Source of the DNA: Streptomyces zhaozhouensis
GTDB lineage: Bacteria; Actinomycetota; Actinomycetes; Streptomycetales; Streptomycetaceae
Assembly (NCBI RefSeq): GCF_900230195.1
Contig: NZ_OCNE01000011.1
Span: 124,001-188,000, forward strand
Direction: 5' to 3'
DNA: 64,000 bases
Shown: piece after piece, positions 36,126-44,410 of the stretch
How the letters are laid out: each line of letters starts with the position of its first letter
Position numbering within the stretch: position 1 is the stretch's first letter
Notes under the pieces: model-generated
Databases searched by the model: none
Told to the model about the DNA's origin: nothing
Seen by the model: only the letters and a program-made list of their open reading frames with translations
Program-made: the position numbers and the translations under genes

Positions 36126-36434
36126 ATGACCGACACCACGACCGAGAGCAAGAAGCCCCAGCAGGTCCGTCCGCTGGGCGACCACTACGCCTCCAGCGAG
36201 CCGGCCGAGGGCTCGGTGGAGACCAAGGGCGACCACTACGCCTCGGGCGAGCCCGCCGAGGGCTCGGTGGAGACCAAGGGCGACCACTACGCCTCCGGTG
36301 AGCCCAAGGCCGCGGGGCACGTCCCCGAGCGGGACACCGACGGCGAGGTCGAGACCAAGGGCGACCACTACGCCTCGGGCGAGCCGAAGGACAAGCCCGG
36401 CCCGGTGGCCCCTGTGGACCACTACGCCTCCTGA
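36126..36434 (+). CDS. AfsS-like small repeat protein
   Basis: A 102-residue hydrophilic protein directly downstream of afsR. After a 17-residue leader it consists of five copies of GDHYAS: two nearly identical 17-residue units (GDHYASSEPAEGSVETK and GDHYASGEPAEGSVETK), two longer units and a bare DHYAS at the C-terminus. AfsS of S. coelicolor is a 63-residue protein with repeated DNHxPAPP-like units. The D-x-H-x4-P pattern and position match, but the repeat is different and longer. No signal peptide. It is the expected output gene of AfsR. Confidence 0.75.
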   Translation: MTDTTTESKKPQQVRPLGDHYASSEPAEGSVETKGDHYASGEPAEGSVETKGDHYASGEPKAAGHVPERDTDGEVETKGDHYASGEPKDKPGPVAPVDHYAS

Positions 36435-36455
36435 GCTCACAATGGTCTTATCCGA

Positions 36456-36485
36456 GGCCGGCTCCCGAAGTTTCGGGGGCCGGCC
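36456..36485 (+). terminator. Hairpin between afsS-like and secreted peptide genes
   Basis: GGCCGGCTCCCGAA (36456-36469) pairs with TTTCGGGGGCCGGCC (36471-36485) apart from one mismatch. It would end most afsS-like transcripts and limit read-through to the peptide gene. Confidence 0.6.
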
Positions 36486-36605
36486 TTCGTGTTGCAAGAC
36501 GTACGGCACCACCTCGCACGACGCCCCGCGTCGCGCCACGCGGCGCGGGGTTCCACAACGCCACGGGAGGGGACGCGTGTCGGCGTTCCCAGTGAGGAGT
36601 CCGTC

Positions 36606-36740
36606 ATGACCCGCATCAGAAAGTTCGCCGTCGGTCTGGCCCTGGTCACCGCGGTGTGGGGCGCCTCGGCAGGGGTGGCCCAGGCGGACCACTACAGCAG
36701 CGGCGGCCCCGGGGGAAGCGCCCAGTCCACGGGTAGGTGA
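36606..36740 (+). CDS. Small secreted peptide with AfsS-like motif
   Basis: A 44-residue frame from ATG 36606 with a GAGGAG ribosome-binding site 6 bases upstream. Residues 1-27 are a Sec signal peptide (MTRIRK, hydrophobic core, ending GVAQA). Cleavage after AQA would release a 17-residue peptide that begins DHYSSGGP, nearly the DHYASGEP repeat of the gene just upstream. The rest is Gly/Ser-rich, with no cysteine. No processing enzyme, export or lanthipeptide gene is nearby. Function unknown; signalling or cell-surface roles are guesses. Confidence 0.7.
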   Translation: MTRIRKFAVGLALVTAVWGASAGVAQADHYSSGGPGGSAQSTGR

Positions 36741-37150
36741 CGCCGGCTCAGCCACCGCCGGCAACCACGGGCGGCTCCCTCGCGGGGGCCGCCCTCACGC
36801 GTTTATCGGCTGTTTATGGCGGCCTGACATGCTCAGTGTTGTCCGGCCGCACAGGGGTGCGCGGCCGGCCTCCCCGGTGGTGTGCCTGCTCGGCGGCGAC
36901 GGGGGAGTCGCCGGGCAGGTTCCGAGCAAGGGGTTCGGGCGGCGTGGAGGGGGCGCCGTCCGGACCGGCTCGACAACCACCCAGACATCGGCCGTCGGTG
37001 GGGGCCGACGGCCGATGTCCCAGGCGCGACGCGCCCCCTCCGCGAGGCTTCGGAGACTTCCGGCCGCACGGTCTCCGGCCTCGGCGCCGCCGGCCGCCGG
37101 CCCACGGCCCCGGCCGCCCCCGCCTCCCGTTCAACCCTCCCCGCCTTCCG
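36741..37150. other. Intergenic region with 15-bp stem hairpin
   Basis: This holds no convincing gene. GACATCGGCCGTCGG (36984-36998) is perfectly complementary to 37005-37019 and probably terminates the convergent genes on both sides. The remaining sequence is GC-rich with short imperfect palindromes around 36840-36870. Confidence 0.6.
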
Positions 37151-37828
37151 TCAGCCCTCCTCGCCGCCCTCGCCGCCCGCTGTCGGCCGCGCCCGGACGT
37201 GCATCCGTTCCCCCTGTGCCCCGAAGAGGCTGAGGTACTCGGCCGGTTGGTCGCCCGGGTTGCTGAACGCGTGGGGCACCCGGGTGTCGAACTCGGCCGC
37301 CTCCCCCGCCGTCAACGTCAACACCCGGTCCCCCAGCCGCAGTCGCACCTGCCCGGAGAGCACATAGCACCACTCGAAGCCCTCGTGCACGCGCGGCTCG
37401 GCGTCGCAGCCGTAGTGCGGCGGCAGGATCTGCTTGTAGGCGTGCAGCCCGCCGAGATAGCGCGTCAGCGGGATGAAGGTCTGCCCGTGCCGGACGAACG
37501 GCCGCGGGTGGATCCGCGGGTCCCCCGTGGTGGGCGCGCCCACCAGCTCGTCCAACTGCACCCGGTACGCCTTGGCCAGCGGGAACAGCAGCTCCAGCGT
37601 CGGCTTGCGGCGCCCGGACTCCAGCCGGGAGAGGGTGGAGACGGAGATCCCGGTCTCCTCGCTCAGCGCCGCCAGGGTGACGTCGCGCTCCCGGCGCAGC
37701 GCCCGCAGCCTCGGCCCCACGTCGTTCAGCACCCGCGCCAGGTCGGCCCCGGCCGACCCGGCCGCCGCCCCGGCCCCCGTCGCCCGCCGCGCGCGGCCCG
37801 CGTCCCGTGCGTTCTCGCCTCCGTCCAT
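37151..37828 (-). CDS. XRE-family regulator with cupin domain
   Basis: A 225-residue protein from ATG 37828. Residues about 30-95 hold an XRE helix-turn-helix (LAALSEETGISVSTLSRLE then GRRKPTLELL). Residues about 130-215 are a cupin (VHEGFEWCYVLSGQVRLRLG, AGEAAEFDTRVPHAF) that would bind a small ligand or metal. It is divergent from the flavoprotein/methyltransferase pair, and a perfect inverted repeat lies between, so it probably represses both itself and that pair. Confidence 0.88.
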   Translation of the reverse strand: MDGGENARDAGRARRATGAGAAAGSAGADLARVLNDVGPRLRALRRERDVTLAALSEETGISVSTLSRLESGRRKPTLELLFPLAKAYRVQLDELVGAPTTGDPRIHPRPFVRHGQTFIPLTRYLGGLHAYKQILPPHYGCDAEPRVHEGFEWCYVLSGQVRLRLGDRVLTLTAGEAAEFDTRVPHAFSNPGDQPAEYLSLFGAQGERMHVRARPTAGGEGGEEG

Positions 37829-37856
37829 GACCCCATCATGCGCCCCCCGGCCCGGA

Positions 37857-37875
37857 TGTTGCCATCCCGGCAACA
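37857..37875. promoter_or_regulatory. Perfect inverted repeat, likely operator
   Basis: TGTTGCC (37857-37863) and GGCAACA (37869-37875) are exact inverted copies 5 bases apart, 29 bases upstream of the XRE-cupin start and about 100 bases before the divergent flavoprotein gene. Confidence 0.55.
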
Positions 37876-37976
37876 GGACTTGTCGTTCTGGCCCCGGCTG
37901 CCGCAGGCTCCGAGTCAGTGACAACGACATTCATGACGATGCGCACCACACCCCCATTCCCGAGGGAGGAACCCCG

Positions 37977-38987
37977 ATGACCACACGTGGGACCCCGCCG
38001 TCCGGGGACGACCGCGACGCGTACGACGTCGCGGTGATCGGCGGCGGCCCGGCCGGCCTCAGCGGCGCCCTGGCCCTGGCCAGGTCTCGCCGGCGAGTGC
38101 TGGTGATCGACGCGGGCGAGCCGCGCAACGCGCCGTCCGCGCACGCCCACAACTACCTGACCAGGGACGGCGCCCCGCCCGCCGAGATCCTGGCCGCCGG
38201 CAGGAAGGAGGTGCGCGGCTACGGCGCCGAGGTCCTCACCCCGGTCTCCGTCACCTCGGCCGAGGCCCTGGGCGGGCCCGACTCGCCGCTCTTCCGGCTC
38301 GGCCTCAGCGACGGCCGTTCCGTCACCGCCCGCCGGCTGCTGGTCGCCACCGGCGTGCGGGACGAGCTGCCCGACGTGGCGGGGCTCGCCGAGCACTGGG
38401 GCGAAACCGTGCTCCACTGCCCCTACTGCCACGGCTGGGAGGTGCGCGACCAGCCGGTCGCGCTGCTCGCCAGCAACGGGCTCGCCGCGCACATGGGCCT
38501 GCTGTGGAGCCAGTGGAGCGACCACGTGACCCTGGTCACCCACACCGCCCCCGCGCTCGACGACGCCCGGCGCGCGCGGCTGGAGGCCGCGGGCGTCACC
38601 GTCGTCGACGACCGGGCCACCGCGGTGACCCGCGACCGGGACGGCGCGCTCAGCGGCCTGACCCTGGCCGGCGGCGGCTCCGTGCCGTGCCGGGCGGTGG
38701 TGGTCTCGCCGCGTTCGACCGTGCGGCTTGGCCCGCTGGCCGCGTTGGGGCTCGAACCGACCGACGTGGTCATGGAGGGCCAGGTGCTCGGCACCCAGAT
38801 CGAGACCGACCCGACCGGCCGCTCCCCCGTCCCCGGCGTGTGGGTCGCGGGCAACGCGGCCGGCATCAACGAGCACGTCGTCAGCTCGGCGGCGGCCGGC
38901 GTCCGCGCCGGCGCGGTGATCAACATGGACCTGATCGAGGCCGACACCCCGGCCGTTCCGACCCCTTCCCGGAGGAGCGCGCGATGA
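37977..38987 (+). CDS. Thioredoxin reductase-like FAD/NAD(P) oxidoreductase
   Basis: A 336-residue protein from ATG 37977 behind GAGGGAGG. The FAD motif is DVAVIGGGPAGLSGALALAR (17-36), and an internal redox pair C148-P-Y-C151 sits where thioredoxin reductases carry theirs. VWVAGNAAG near the C-terminus closes the FAD site. The NADPH motif region (ALLASNGLAAHMG) lacks a standard GxGxxA, so the electron donor is unclear. Overlaps the methyltransferase gene (ATGA). May be a ferredoxin- or NADPH-linked disulfide enzyme or a dithiol oxidase. Confidence 0.85.
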   Translation: MTTRGTPPSGDDRDAYDVAVIGGGPAGLSGALALARSRRRVLVIDAGEPRNAPSAHAHNYLTRDGAPPAEILAAGRKEVRGYGAEVLTPVSVTSAEALGGPDSPLFRLGLSDGRSVTARRLLVATGVRDELPDVAGLAEHWGETVLHCPYCHGWEVRDQPVALLASNGLAAHMGLLWSQWSDHVTLVTHTAPALDDARRARLEAAGVTVVDDRATAVTRDRDGALSGLTLAGGGSVPCRAVVVSPRSTVRLGPLAALGLEPTDVVMEGQVLGTQIETDPTGRSPVPGVWVAGNAAGINEHVVSSAAAGVRAGAVINMDLIEADTPAVPTPSRRSAR

Positions 38988-39700
38988 CCCAGCACCAGCA
39001 CCAGCACGGCCAGCACCAGCACGGCCAGGACCACGACGGGAACCAGGAAGCGGGGCACGACGTGGAGCAGCTCACCGACCACGAGTACTGGAACGGGCGC
39101 TACGCCTCCGCGGAGGGCGGCCACTTCTGGAGCGGCAGCGCCAACGAGGTGCTGGCCCGCGAGACCGCCGACCTCTCCCCCGGCACCGCGCTCGACCTCG
39201 GCTGCGGGGAGGGCGGCGACGCCATCCACCTGGCGCGTCTGGGGTGGCGGGTCACCGCCGTCGACGTCTCCGACGTCGCCCTCGGCCGCGCCGCCGACCA
39301 CGCGGCGGAGGCCGGCGTCGCCGACCGGATCGAGTGGCAGCGCCACGACCTGGCCGAAACCTTCCCGACCGGCGCGTTCGACCTGGTCAGCACCCACTTC
39401 CTGCACTTCAGGGACGGAACGCTCAGCCCGCACGTGCTGCGCGCGGCGGCAGCGGCGGTGGCGCCGGGCGGCACGCTGCTGATCGAGGCGCACGGGGGGC
39501 TTCCGCCGTGGCAGGACGAGATCTCCGACGTCCACTTCCCGACGCCGGAGGAGACCGTCGACTCGCTGGAGCTGGCCCCGGGCGAGTGGGAGGTGCTGCT
39601 GGCCGAACGCCACCCGCGGCGGCAGACCAACCCCCACACCGGTGAGGCCGTCACCCGCACCGACCAGACCGTCAAGGCCCGCCGGCGCCCCCTGGTGTGA
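38984..39700 (+). CDS. Class I SAM-dependent methyltransferase with His-rich N-terminus
   Basis: A 238-residue protein. Residues 4-18 alternate His and Gln (HQHQHGQHQHGQDHD), a likely metal-binding tail. The SAM motif I is ALDLGCGEGGDA, with AVDVSDVALG as motif II. A similar class of methyltransferase acts on toxic metalloids or thiols, but the substrate is not shown here. GGAGGAG precedes the ATG, which overlaps the stop of the oxidoreductase. Probably both are under the XRE-cupin regulator. Confidence 0.85.
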   Translation: MTQHQHQHGQHQHGQDHDGNQEAGHDVEQLTDHEYWNGRYASAEGGHFWSGSANEVLARETADLSPGTALDLGCGEGGDAIHLARLGWRVTAVDVSDVALGRAADHAAEAGVADRIEWQRHDLAETFPTGAFDLVSTHFLHFRDGTLSPHVLRAAAAAVAPGGTLLIEAHGGLPPWQDEISDVHFPTPEETVDSLELAPGEWEVLLAERHPRRQTNPHTGEAVTRTDQTVKARRRPLV

Positions 39701-39713
39701 CGGCCGCCCGGCG

Positions 39714-39788
39714 AACAAGGCCGGCAAGGTCGGCAAGGTTGGCAAGGCCAAACAAGGTCGGCAAGGTCGGCAAGGTCGGCAAGGCGAA
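39714..39788. repeat. 9-bp minisatellite
   Basis: About eight tandem copies of a 9-base unit GGCAAGGTC, with small variants (ACAAGGCC, GGCAAGGTT), begin 14 bases after the methyltransferase stop. The unit is a multiple of 3 but lies outside any credible gene. Confidence 0.85.
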
Positions 39789-39916
39789 CGGCGGAGGCGC
39801 CTCGGGGGGCCCTCCGCCGCCGCCCCGGGAAACCGCGGGACCCCGCCCGGTCCTGTGCCCCCGCGCGAGCCGCGGGCCCGGCACGGGGACGGCGCGCGCA
39901 CCAGGACGGACGCCGC

Positions 39917-40942
39917 CTACAGCAACTCCCGCAGCCACCGGGCGATATGGGCGTCGCGGTAGGCCGTCGTCAGCAACATGCTCGGGAAGACGCGGTCCCA
40001 GGTGTCCGCGCGGCAGACGGCCGCCACGCGGCAGGCGACCGTCGCGAGGGTGCGCAGCTCCGGGAGGCCGGTGCCGCGTTCGGCCCAGGCGTCGAGGTAG
40101 GCGTCCCAGGCGCGGGTGCGGGCGGCGGGGTCGCGGTCGAAGCGTTCGTCGAGGACCCGTCCGACGACCAGCAGGCTGGCGAAGGGATGGGTGACGGAGG
40201 AGTCGCCCCAGTCGAAGAAGAGATAGCGGCCGTCGCCGGTCAGCGCGCCGGTGGGGGTGAGGTACTGGCCTCCGGTGAGGACCGAGGCGGGGTGCAGGTC
40301 GGACTGGTCGAGCGAGCAGGCGACCGGGGAGTCGGCGAGGAGTTGGCACCACTCCTCGAAGCGGGGGGTCGCCGCCCGCAGCGCCTCGCGTTCCGGGGCG
40401 CGGAGGCTGCCGGAGGTCTCGACGAGGCAGCGGTAGCGTTCGACGAGGCGCGGCGGCCGGAAGTCGGGGACCCCCATGGCCAGCAACTCCTCGGCGTGCG
40501 ACTCGGCTTCGCGTTGCAGCTGGGCGTACTGGGCGAGCATCTCGGTCCAGGCCGCCAGATCCTCCGGGTCGTTGGTCAGGACCTCGGCGAACATCGGCCC
40601 CGCGTCGGGGAGGAGCGACCAGGCGCGGGTGGTGTCGACGGCGAACGGTTCGACGACGCGGCCGGGGGCCCAGCGGTGCAGGGCGGCCATGACGGCGGGT
40701 TCGTAGGCGGAGCGGGGCGGGTTGGCCTTGAACCAGACGGTGCTGCCGTCCGTGACCGGGACGCGGAGGACGACGGACCACGGGCGGAGCCGCGCCCAGA
40801 CGGGGTCGCCGCCGGCGACCAGGTCGCGGTGGGCGAGCCGCTCGGAGATCCACGCGAGCGCCTCCGCACGCCACTTCTCGTCCTCCCACGGGGTCACGGC
40901 GCGATAGCCGCCGGTCTCCACCACGATCCCATTGACGTCCAT
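39917..40942 (-). CDS. Aminoglycoside phosphotransferase-fold kinase
   Basis: A 341-residue protein with an APH-type layout: N-lobe TVWFKANPP (ATP-binding Lys), catalytic loop CSLDQSDLHPASVL and metal-binding FFDWGDSSVTHPF. The catalytic loop has DQSDLHP in place of the usual HGDLHP, so the His is replaced while the Asp is kept. It is unrelated in detail to the gene at 21626-22423. Substrate unknown. Divergent from the DHFR-like gene. Confidence 0.8.
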   Translation of the reverse strand: MDVNGIVVETGGYRAVTPWEDEKWRAEALAWISERLAHRDLVAGGDPVWARLRPWSVVLRVPVTDGSTVWFKANPPRSAYEPAVMAALHRWAPGRVVEPFAVDTTRAWSLLPDAGPMFAEVLTNDPEDLAAWTEMLAQYAQLQREAESHAEELLAMGVPDFRPPRLVERYRCLVETSGSLRAPEREALRAATPRFEEWCQLLADSPVACSLDQSDLHPASVLTGGQYLTPTGALTGDGRYLFFDWGDSSVTHPFASLLVVGRVLDERFDRDPAARTRAWDAYLDAWAERGTGLPELRTLATVACRVAAVCRADTWDRVFPSMLLTTAYRDAHIARWLRELL

Positions 40943-41079
40943 AGGACTACCCCATCACACAACTGTCCCTGACATGCCTGAACTTGACGTCTTCCTCACC
41001 GCTTCCGCCCGCTCGTGATCTCCTGGGGTGTACTGGGCGAACGTCTCGGCGTTCCCATTCCGGAAAGGAACCATTGCTC

Positions 41080-41685
41080 ATGGCAGGCCGACTGATCTAC
41101 TCCGCCATCACCTCCCTCGACGGGTACCTCGCCGACGAGAGCGGCGCCTACGAGTGGAGCGCCCCGGACGAGGAGGGGATGGCCCTCGTCAGCGAGTGGG
41201 AACGCGCCTACGGCACCTATCTGCTGGGCAGGCGCATGTACGAGGAGTCGGTCTACTGGGAGACGGCCGGGGAGAAGGCGGAACTCTCCCCGGTGGAAAG
41301 GGAGTTCGCGGACGTCTGGCTGGCGGCGGACAAGGTGGTCTACTCGCGGACGCTGGACTCGGTGGAGACGGCGCGCACCCGGATCGAGCGGGAGTTCGAC
41401 GTGGAGGCGGTCCGGGCCATGAAGGCGGAGGCGACGGCGGACCTCGCCGTCTCCGGACCGACCCTGGCCGCACCGGCGCTGGCCGCCGGGCTGGTGGACG
41501 AGGTCCGGTTGCTGCTCAACCCGGTCACGGTCGGCGGCGGCCTGGCGGCGTTTCCCCGCGGACTGCGGCTGCGTCTCGGCCTGTTGGAGGAGCGCCACCT
41601 CAAGGGCGGTGCGGTGGCGCTCCGTTACGCGGTCGACGGCGTCGAGTCGGACGGCGGCACGCCGTCGGACGGCGACGGGGCGTGA
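41080..41685 (+). CDS. Dihydrofolate reductase-like (RibD C-domain) protein
   Basis: A 201-residue protein from ATG 41080 behind GGAAAGGA. The start LIYSAITSLDGYLAD and the C-terminal part (LAVSGPTLAAPALAAGLVDEVRLLLNPVTVGGG) are typical of the RibD_C/DHFR-like family common in actinobacteria. These are probably NADPH-dependent reductases of unknown substrate, not true folate enzymes. Confidence 0.85.
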   Translation: MAGRLIYSAITSLDGYLADESGAYEWSAPDEEGMALVSEWERAYGTYLLGRRMYEESVYWETAGEKAELSPVEREFADVWLAADKVVYSRTLDSVETARTRIEREFDVEAVRAMKAEATADLAVSGPTLAAPALAAGLVDEVRLLLNPVTVGGGLAAFPRGLRLRLGLLEERHLKGGAVALRYAVDGVESDGGTPSDGDGA

Positions 41686-41764
41686 GCCGCCTCCGGGGCG
41701 GCGACGCGGCGGCGGGCGGCCTCCGCGTCGGGCGCCGTTGAGCGGTCCGCCCCGCTGAACGCCG

Positions 41765-43612
41765 CTACTCCAGAAAGACGGTGACGGTCAGCGGCAGATG
41801 GTCGGAGGCGGTGGTGTCGATCAGTTCGAAGCCGCCGAAGGCCACCTCGGGAGCGCCGAAGATCCAGTCGACGCGGCGCTCGGGACGGACGGCGGTGTTC
41901 AGCGAGGGGTCGCCCACCTCGTCCTGCGCGCTGCGCAGGCCCGTCGCCCGGACGGTCTCGATCTCCTCCGAGTCCGCGCGCGCGTTGAGGTCACCGGCCA
42001 GCACCGCGTTCGGGTCGCCGGCCACCCGGTCCAGCAGCGGGTCCAGTTGGGCCAGCCGGGGCTCGGGCGAGGAGCCGCCGTGCAGATGGGTCCCGACGAC
42101 CCGGGCGGTCTCGCCGTCGGTCAGCCGCACCGTGACGTCGGCGAACGAACGGTCCATGTCGCCGCCGGCACGCGGGAGCGCGCCGGTCTCGGCGTGGACC
42201 ACCGGCAGCGAGGTGAGGACCAGGTTGCCGAACCGCTCGTCGGCGGCCGGCGCCCAGACCGCCGTCACGTCAAGCCGGCGCTCCAGGAACGTCACCAGGT
42301 CCAGCCCGCCGGCGCCCGGCGTGCCGCGCGGCACCTCCTGGAGGACGACGACCTGCGCCCCCGAGTCCTGGATCACCGCACGCAGCGCCTCCGGCGTCAA
42401 CTCCCCGTCCCGCGCGATGGCCGAGTGCACGTTCCACGTCATCAGCCGGTACATGCCGCCGGCCGTGTCGGTCGGCAGCGGCTCGGGACCGGGGCGCAGC
42501 GCGCCGGCCAGCGGCGACCAGGCGAGCAGCAGCACCGCGACCACCACCGGCACGAACGCCCGCGCCAGCGGCGGCGGCGCCTGGTTGACGCGCGTCGCGC
42601 GGGCGGCCAGCGCGAGGGCGAGCAGCAGGGCGAACGCCCAGGGAAACAGGCGGAGTTCGTAGCCGGCGGCCAGCAGCACGCAGGAGAGCCCGGTGCCGAG
42701 GCCGGCCAGGGCCAGGTCGAACTGCGGACCGTGGCCGAAGCCCGTCGGCACCGCCAGCGCCCGCCGCAGCACCGCGGGCAGCACCGCGAGACCCAGCAGC
42801 GCCGACGGCGCGACCAGCGGCGCCGGGCCGAGCGTCACGCCGGCGACGGCCAGCGGCAGCGCGGCGGGCAGCGCCCAGCGGGTCCAGCGGCCGAGTCCGG
42901 CCGGCTCCGGCAGCGAGAGCAGCGCGATCCCGGCGGCCGCCCCGGCCCCCAGCCACAGCCCCGCCGTGGTCAACGAGACCCCGCCGGCCACCGCGACGGC
43001 GCCCGGCGCGGCCAGCACCATCGCGTACAGGGCGAACGCCGGTCCCAGCACGGCGAGTTGCGCGCCGCCCTCGGGGCGGGTGAGCCGTTCCGTGGCCGCC
43101 GCCCTCGCCAGCGGGCCGAGCATCGCGGCCAGCGCCAGCACCAGCAGCCAGCCCAGCATCCGGCCGCGCCAGATCAGGTCCAGCAGGTCGAGCGGAAGGC
43201 GCAGCGCCAGGTCGAAGGCGACGGCCAGCCCGATCGCCCGCGCCGCGCGGCCGGGGCCCGCCGCCGCGTCGCCCATGTCGCGGCGGACCACCAGCACCAG
43301 CGCCACCAGCGCCGAGGCGAGCGCGAAGCCGACCAGCGGCACCGAGCGCCCCACCGGGAACTGCACCAGCAGCCGCGCGCCCGCCAGCACGCCGACCGCG
43401 ACGGTCAGCCCCTGCCGCGAGCCCAACCACCAGGTCAACGGGCCGGCGAAGCAGGCCAACGCGGGCACGGCCGCGACCGCGACGGTGCCGGAGCCGCCCA
43501 GCACCGTGGTCCCCAGCCGCAGCAGTTCGAGGGTGATCAGGGCGACGACGGCGGTGAGCAAGGGCAGCGGGCGCGCGACGGGGCTCATGGCGGGTGAGGT
43601 TAGTGCCCGCAC
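41765..43612 (-). CDS. Membrane protein with endonuclease/exonuclease/phosphatase domain
   Basis: A 615-residue protein. Residues 1 to about 370 contain roughly ten hydrophobic segments; residues about 385-615 are an EEP domain with MTWNVHSAIARDGEL, VVLQEVPRG, AVLAGDLNARADSEEI and the closing SDHLPLTV, so all metal and catalytic positions are present. The start is GTG 43612 (GGAG 6 bases upstream); ATG 43588 is an alternative. The catalytic domain would lie at the membrane, perhaps as a lipid or phosphoester hydrolase. Confidence 0.82.
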   Translation of the reverse strand: MRALTSPAMSPVARPLPLLTAVVALITLELLRLGTTVLGGSGTVAVAAVPALACFAGPLTWWLGSRQGLTVAVGVLAGARLLVQFPVGRSVPLVGFALASALVALVLVVRRDMGDAAAGPGRAARAIGLAVAFDLALRLPLDLLDLIWRGRMLGWLLVLALAAMLGPLARAAATERLTRPEGGAQLAVLGPAFALYAMVLAAPGAVAVAGGVSLTTAGLWLGAGAAAGIALLSLPEPAGLGRWTRWALPAALPLAVAGVTLGPAPLVAPSALLGLAVLPAVLRRALAVPTGFGHGPQFDLALAGLGTGLSCVLLAAGYELRLFPWAFALLLALALAARATRVNQAPPPLARAFVPVVVAVLLLAWSPLAGALRPGPEPLPTDTAGGMYRLMTWNVHSAIARDGELTPEALRAVIQDSGAQVVVLQEVPRGTPGAGGLDLVTFLERRLDVTAVWAPAADERFGNLVLTSLPVVHAETGALPRAGGDMDRSFADVTVRLTDGETARVVGTHLHGGSSPEPRLAQLDPLLDRVAGDPNAVLAGDLNARADSEEIETVRATGLRSAQDEVGDPSLNTAVRPERRVDWIFGAPEVAFGGFELIDTTASDHLPLTVTVFLE

Positions 43613-43708
43613 CCGGTGCTCCGCCGTTCGGGGTGCGAGCCCGCCCGAGTGGACGTAGCGTCGAAAGCACGAGCCGGAATCAGACAGTCGTGCCTAGGGA
43701 GGCTCGTC

Positions 43709-44302
43709 ATGGTGCGTAACACCCTCGGAGCGATACTCGCTCTGATAGCCGCCGTCGTGGGTATCGGCAGCGTGTTCTTCAACTGGTACGGAGGACGCGA
43801 CGGCCACAACTACCGATGGTGGGACCTGTTCAACGGGGCCGGCGTGACAGGAGGGAACGCGGAGCTCTTCGCGGGCCTGTTCCTGCCGATGCTGGTCGCC
43901 GCCGCCCTGGCCGTGGCCGGAATCCTGCTGCGGTCCCGTCTGCTGACCACCCTGTCCGGCGCCGCGATCCTCGCCTTCACCGTGCTGTGGATCATCCGTC
44001 AGTACAACGCCGGCAACGGCCTCACCATCGGTGAGGGCGGCATGTCCTGGCCGGTGCTCGCCGCACTGGGCTCGGGCCTGCTGATGCTGTACGCGGCCAC
44101 CACCATGGCCGGCCGTCATCTCGCGGAGCGTGGCCTGCGCGGTCACGGGCGCCACGAGCACGAGGGGCGCCCCGCGCACCACGGGCGTCACCGCGAGGAG
44201 AAGACTGGCGGCGAGGTGCGGCAGGGCCCGTGGCGCAGGCGCCACGAGGAGCACCCCGTACACGGTGAGCACGAGGAGCACGGCCGGCGCGACGTCGCGT
44301 AG
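43709..44302 (+). CDS. Small integral membrane protein with His-rich tail
   Basis: A 197-residue protein from ATG 43709 with AGGGAGG upstream. Four predicted membrane spans occupy residues about 5-140; the tail from about residue 145 is rich in His, Arg and Glu (RGHGRHEHEGRPAHHGRHRE). Unknown function. The tail could bind metal or simply be a charged cytoplasmic extension. Confidence 0.75.
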   Translation: MVRNTLGAILALIAAVVGIGSVFFNWYGGRDGHNYRWWDLFNGAGVTGGNAELFAGLFLPMLVAAALAVAGILLRSRLLTTLSGAAILAFTVLWIIRQYNAGNGLTIGEGGMSWPVLAALGSGLLMLYAATTMAGRHLAERGLRGHGRHEHEGRPAHHGRHREEKTGGEVRQGPWRRRHEEHPVHGEHEEHGRRDVA

Positions 44303-44339
44303 CCACCCAGCAACCTCGTCGAACCACCGGTTCGCGCGC

Positions 44340-44372
44340 CACCGCCGCCCCCGCATGTGGGGGACGGCGGTG
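44340..44372. terminator. Bidirectional hairpin between convergent genes
   Basis: CACCGCCGCCCCC (44340-44352) pairs with GGGGGaCGGCGGTG (44359-44372) with one bulge. It lies between the membrane protein gene and the end of afsK. Confidence 0.7.
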
Positions 44373-44410
44373 TGTCGCGTCCCGCCCCGCGAAGATCCAA
44401 ACGAGGCGAC

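Noticed and set aside
36126..36740. RiPP (lanthipeptide or lasso) precursor cluster
   Set aside because: No cysteine, cyclase, radical SAM maturase or protease gene lies beside the two small genes. The neighbouring afsR points to an AfsS-like role instead.
39714..39788. Short-period repeat as a CRISPR array
   Set aside because: Units are 9 bases with no unique spacers, and no cas gene is present.
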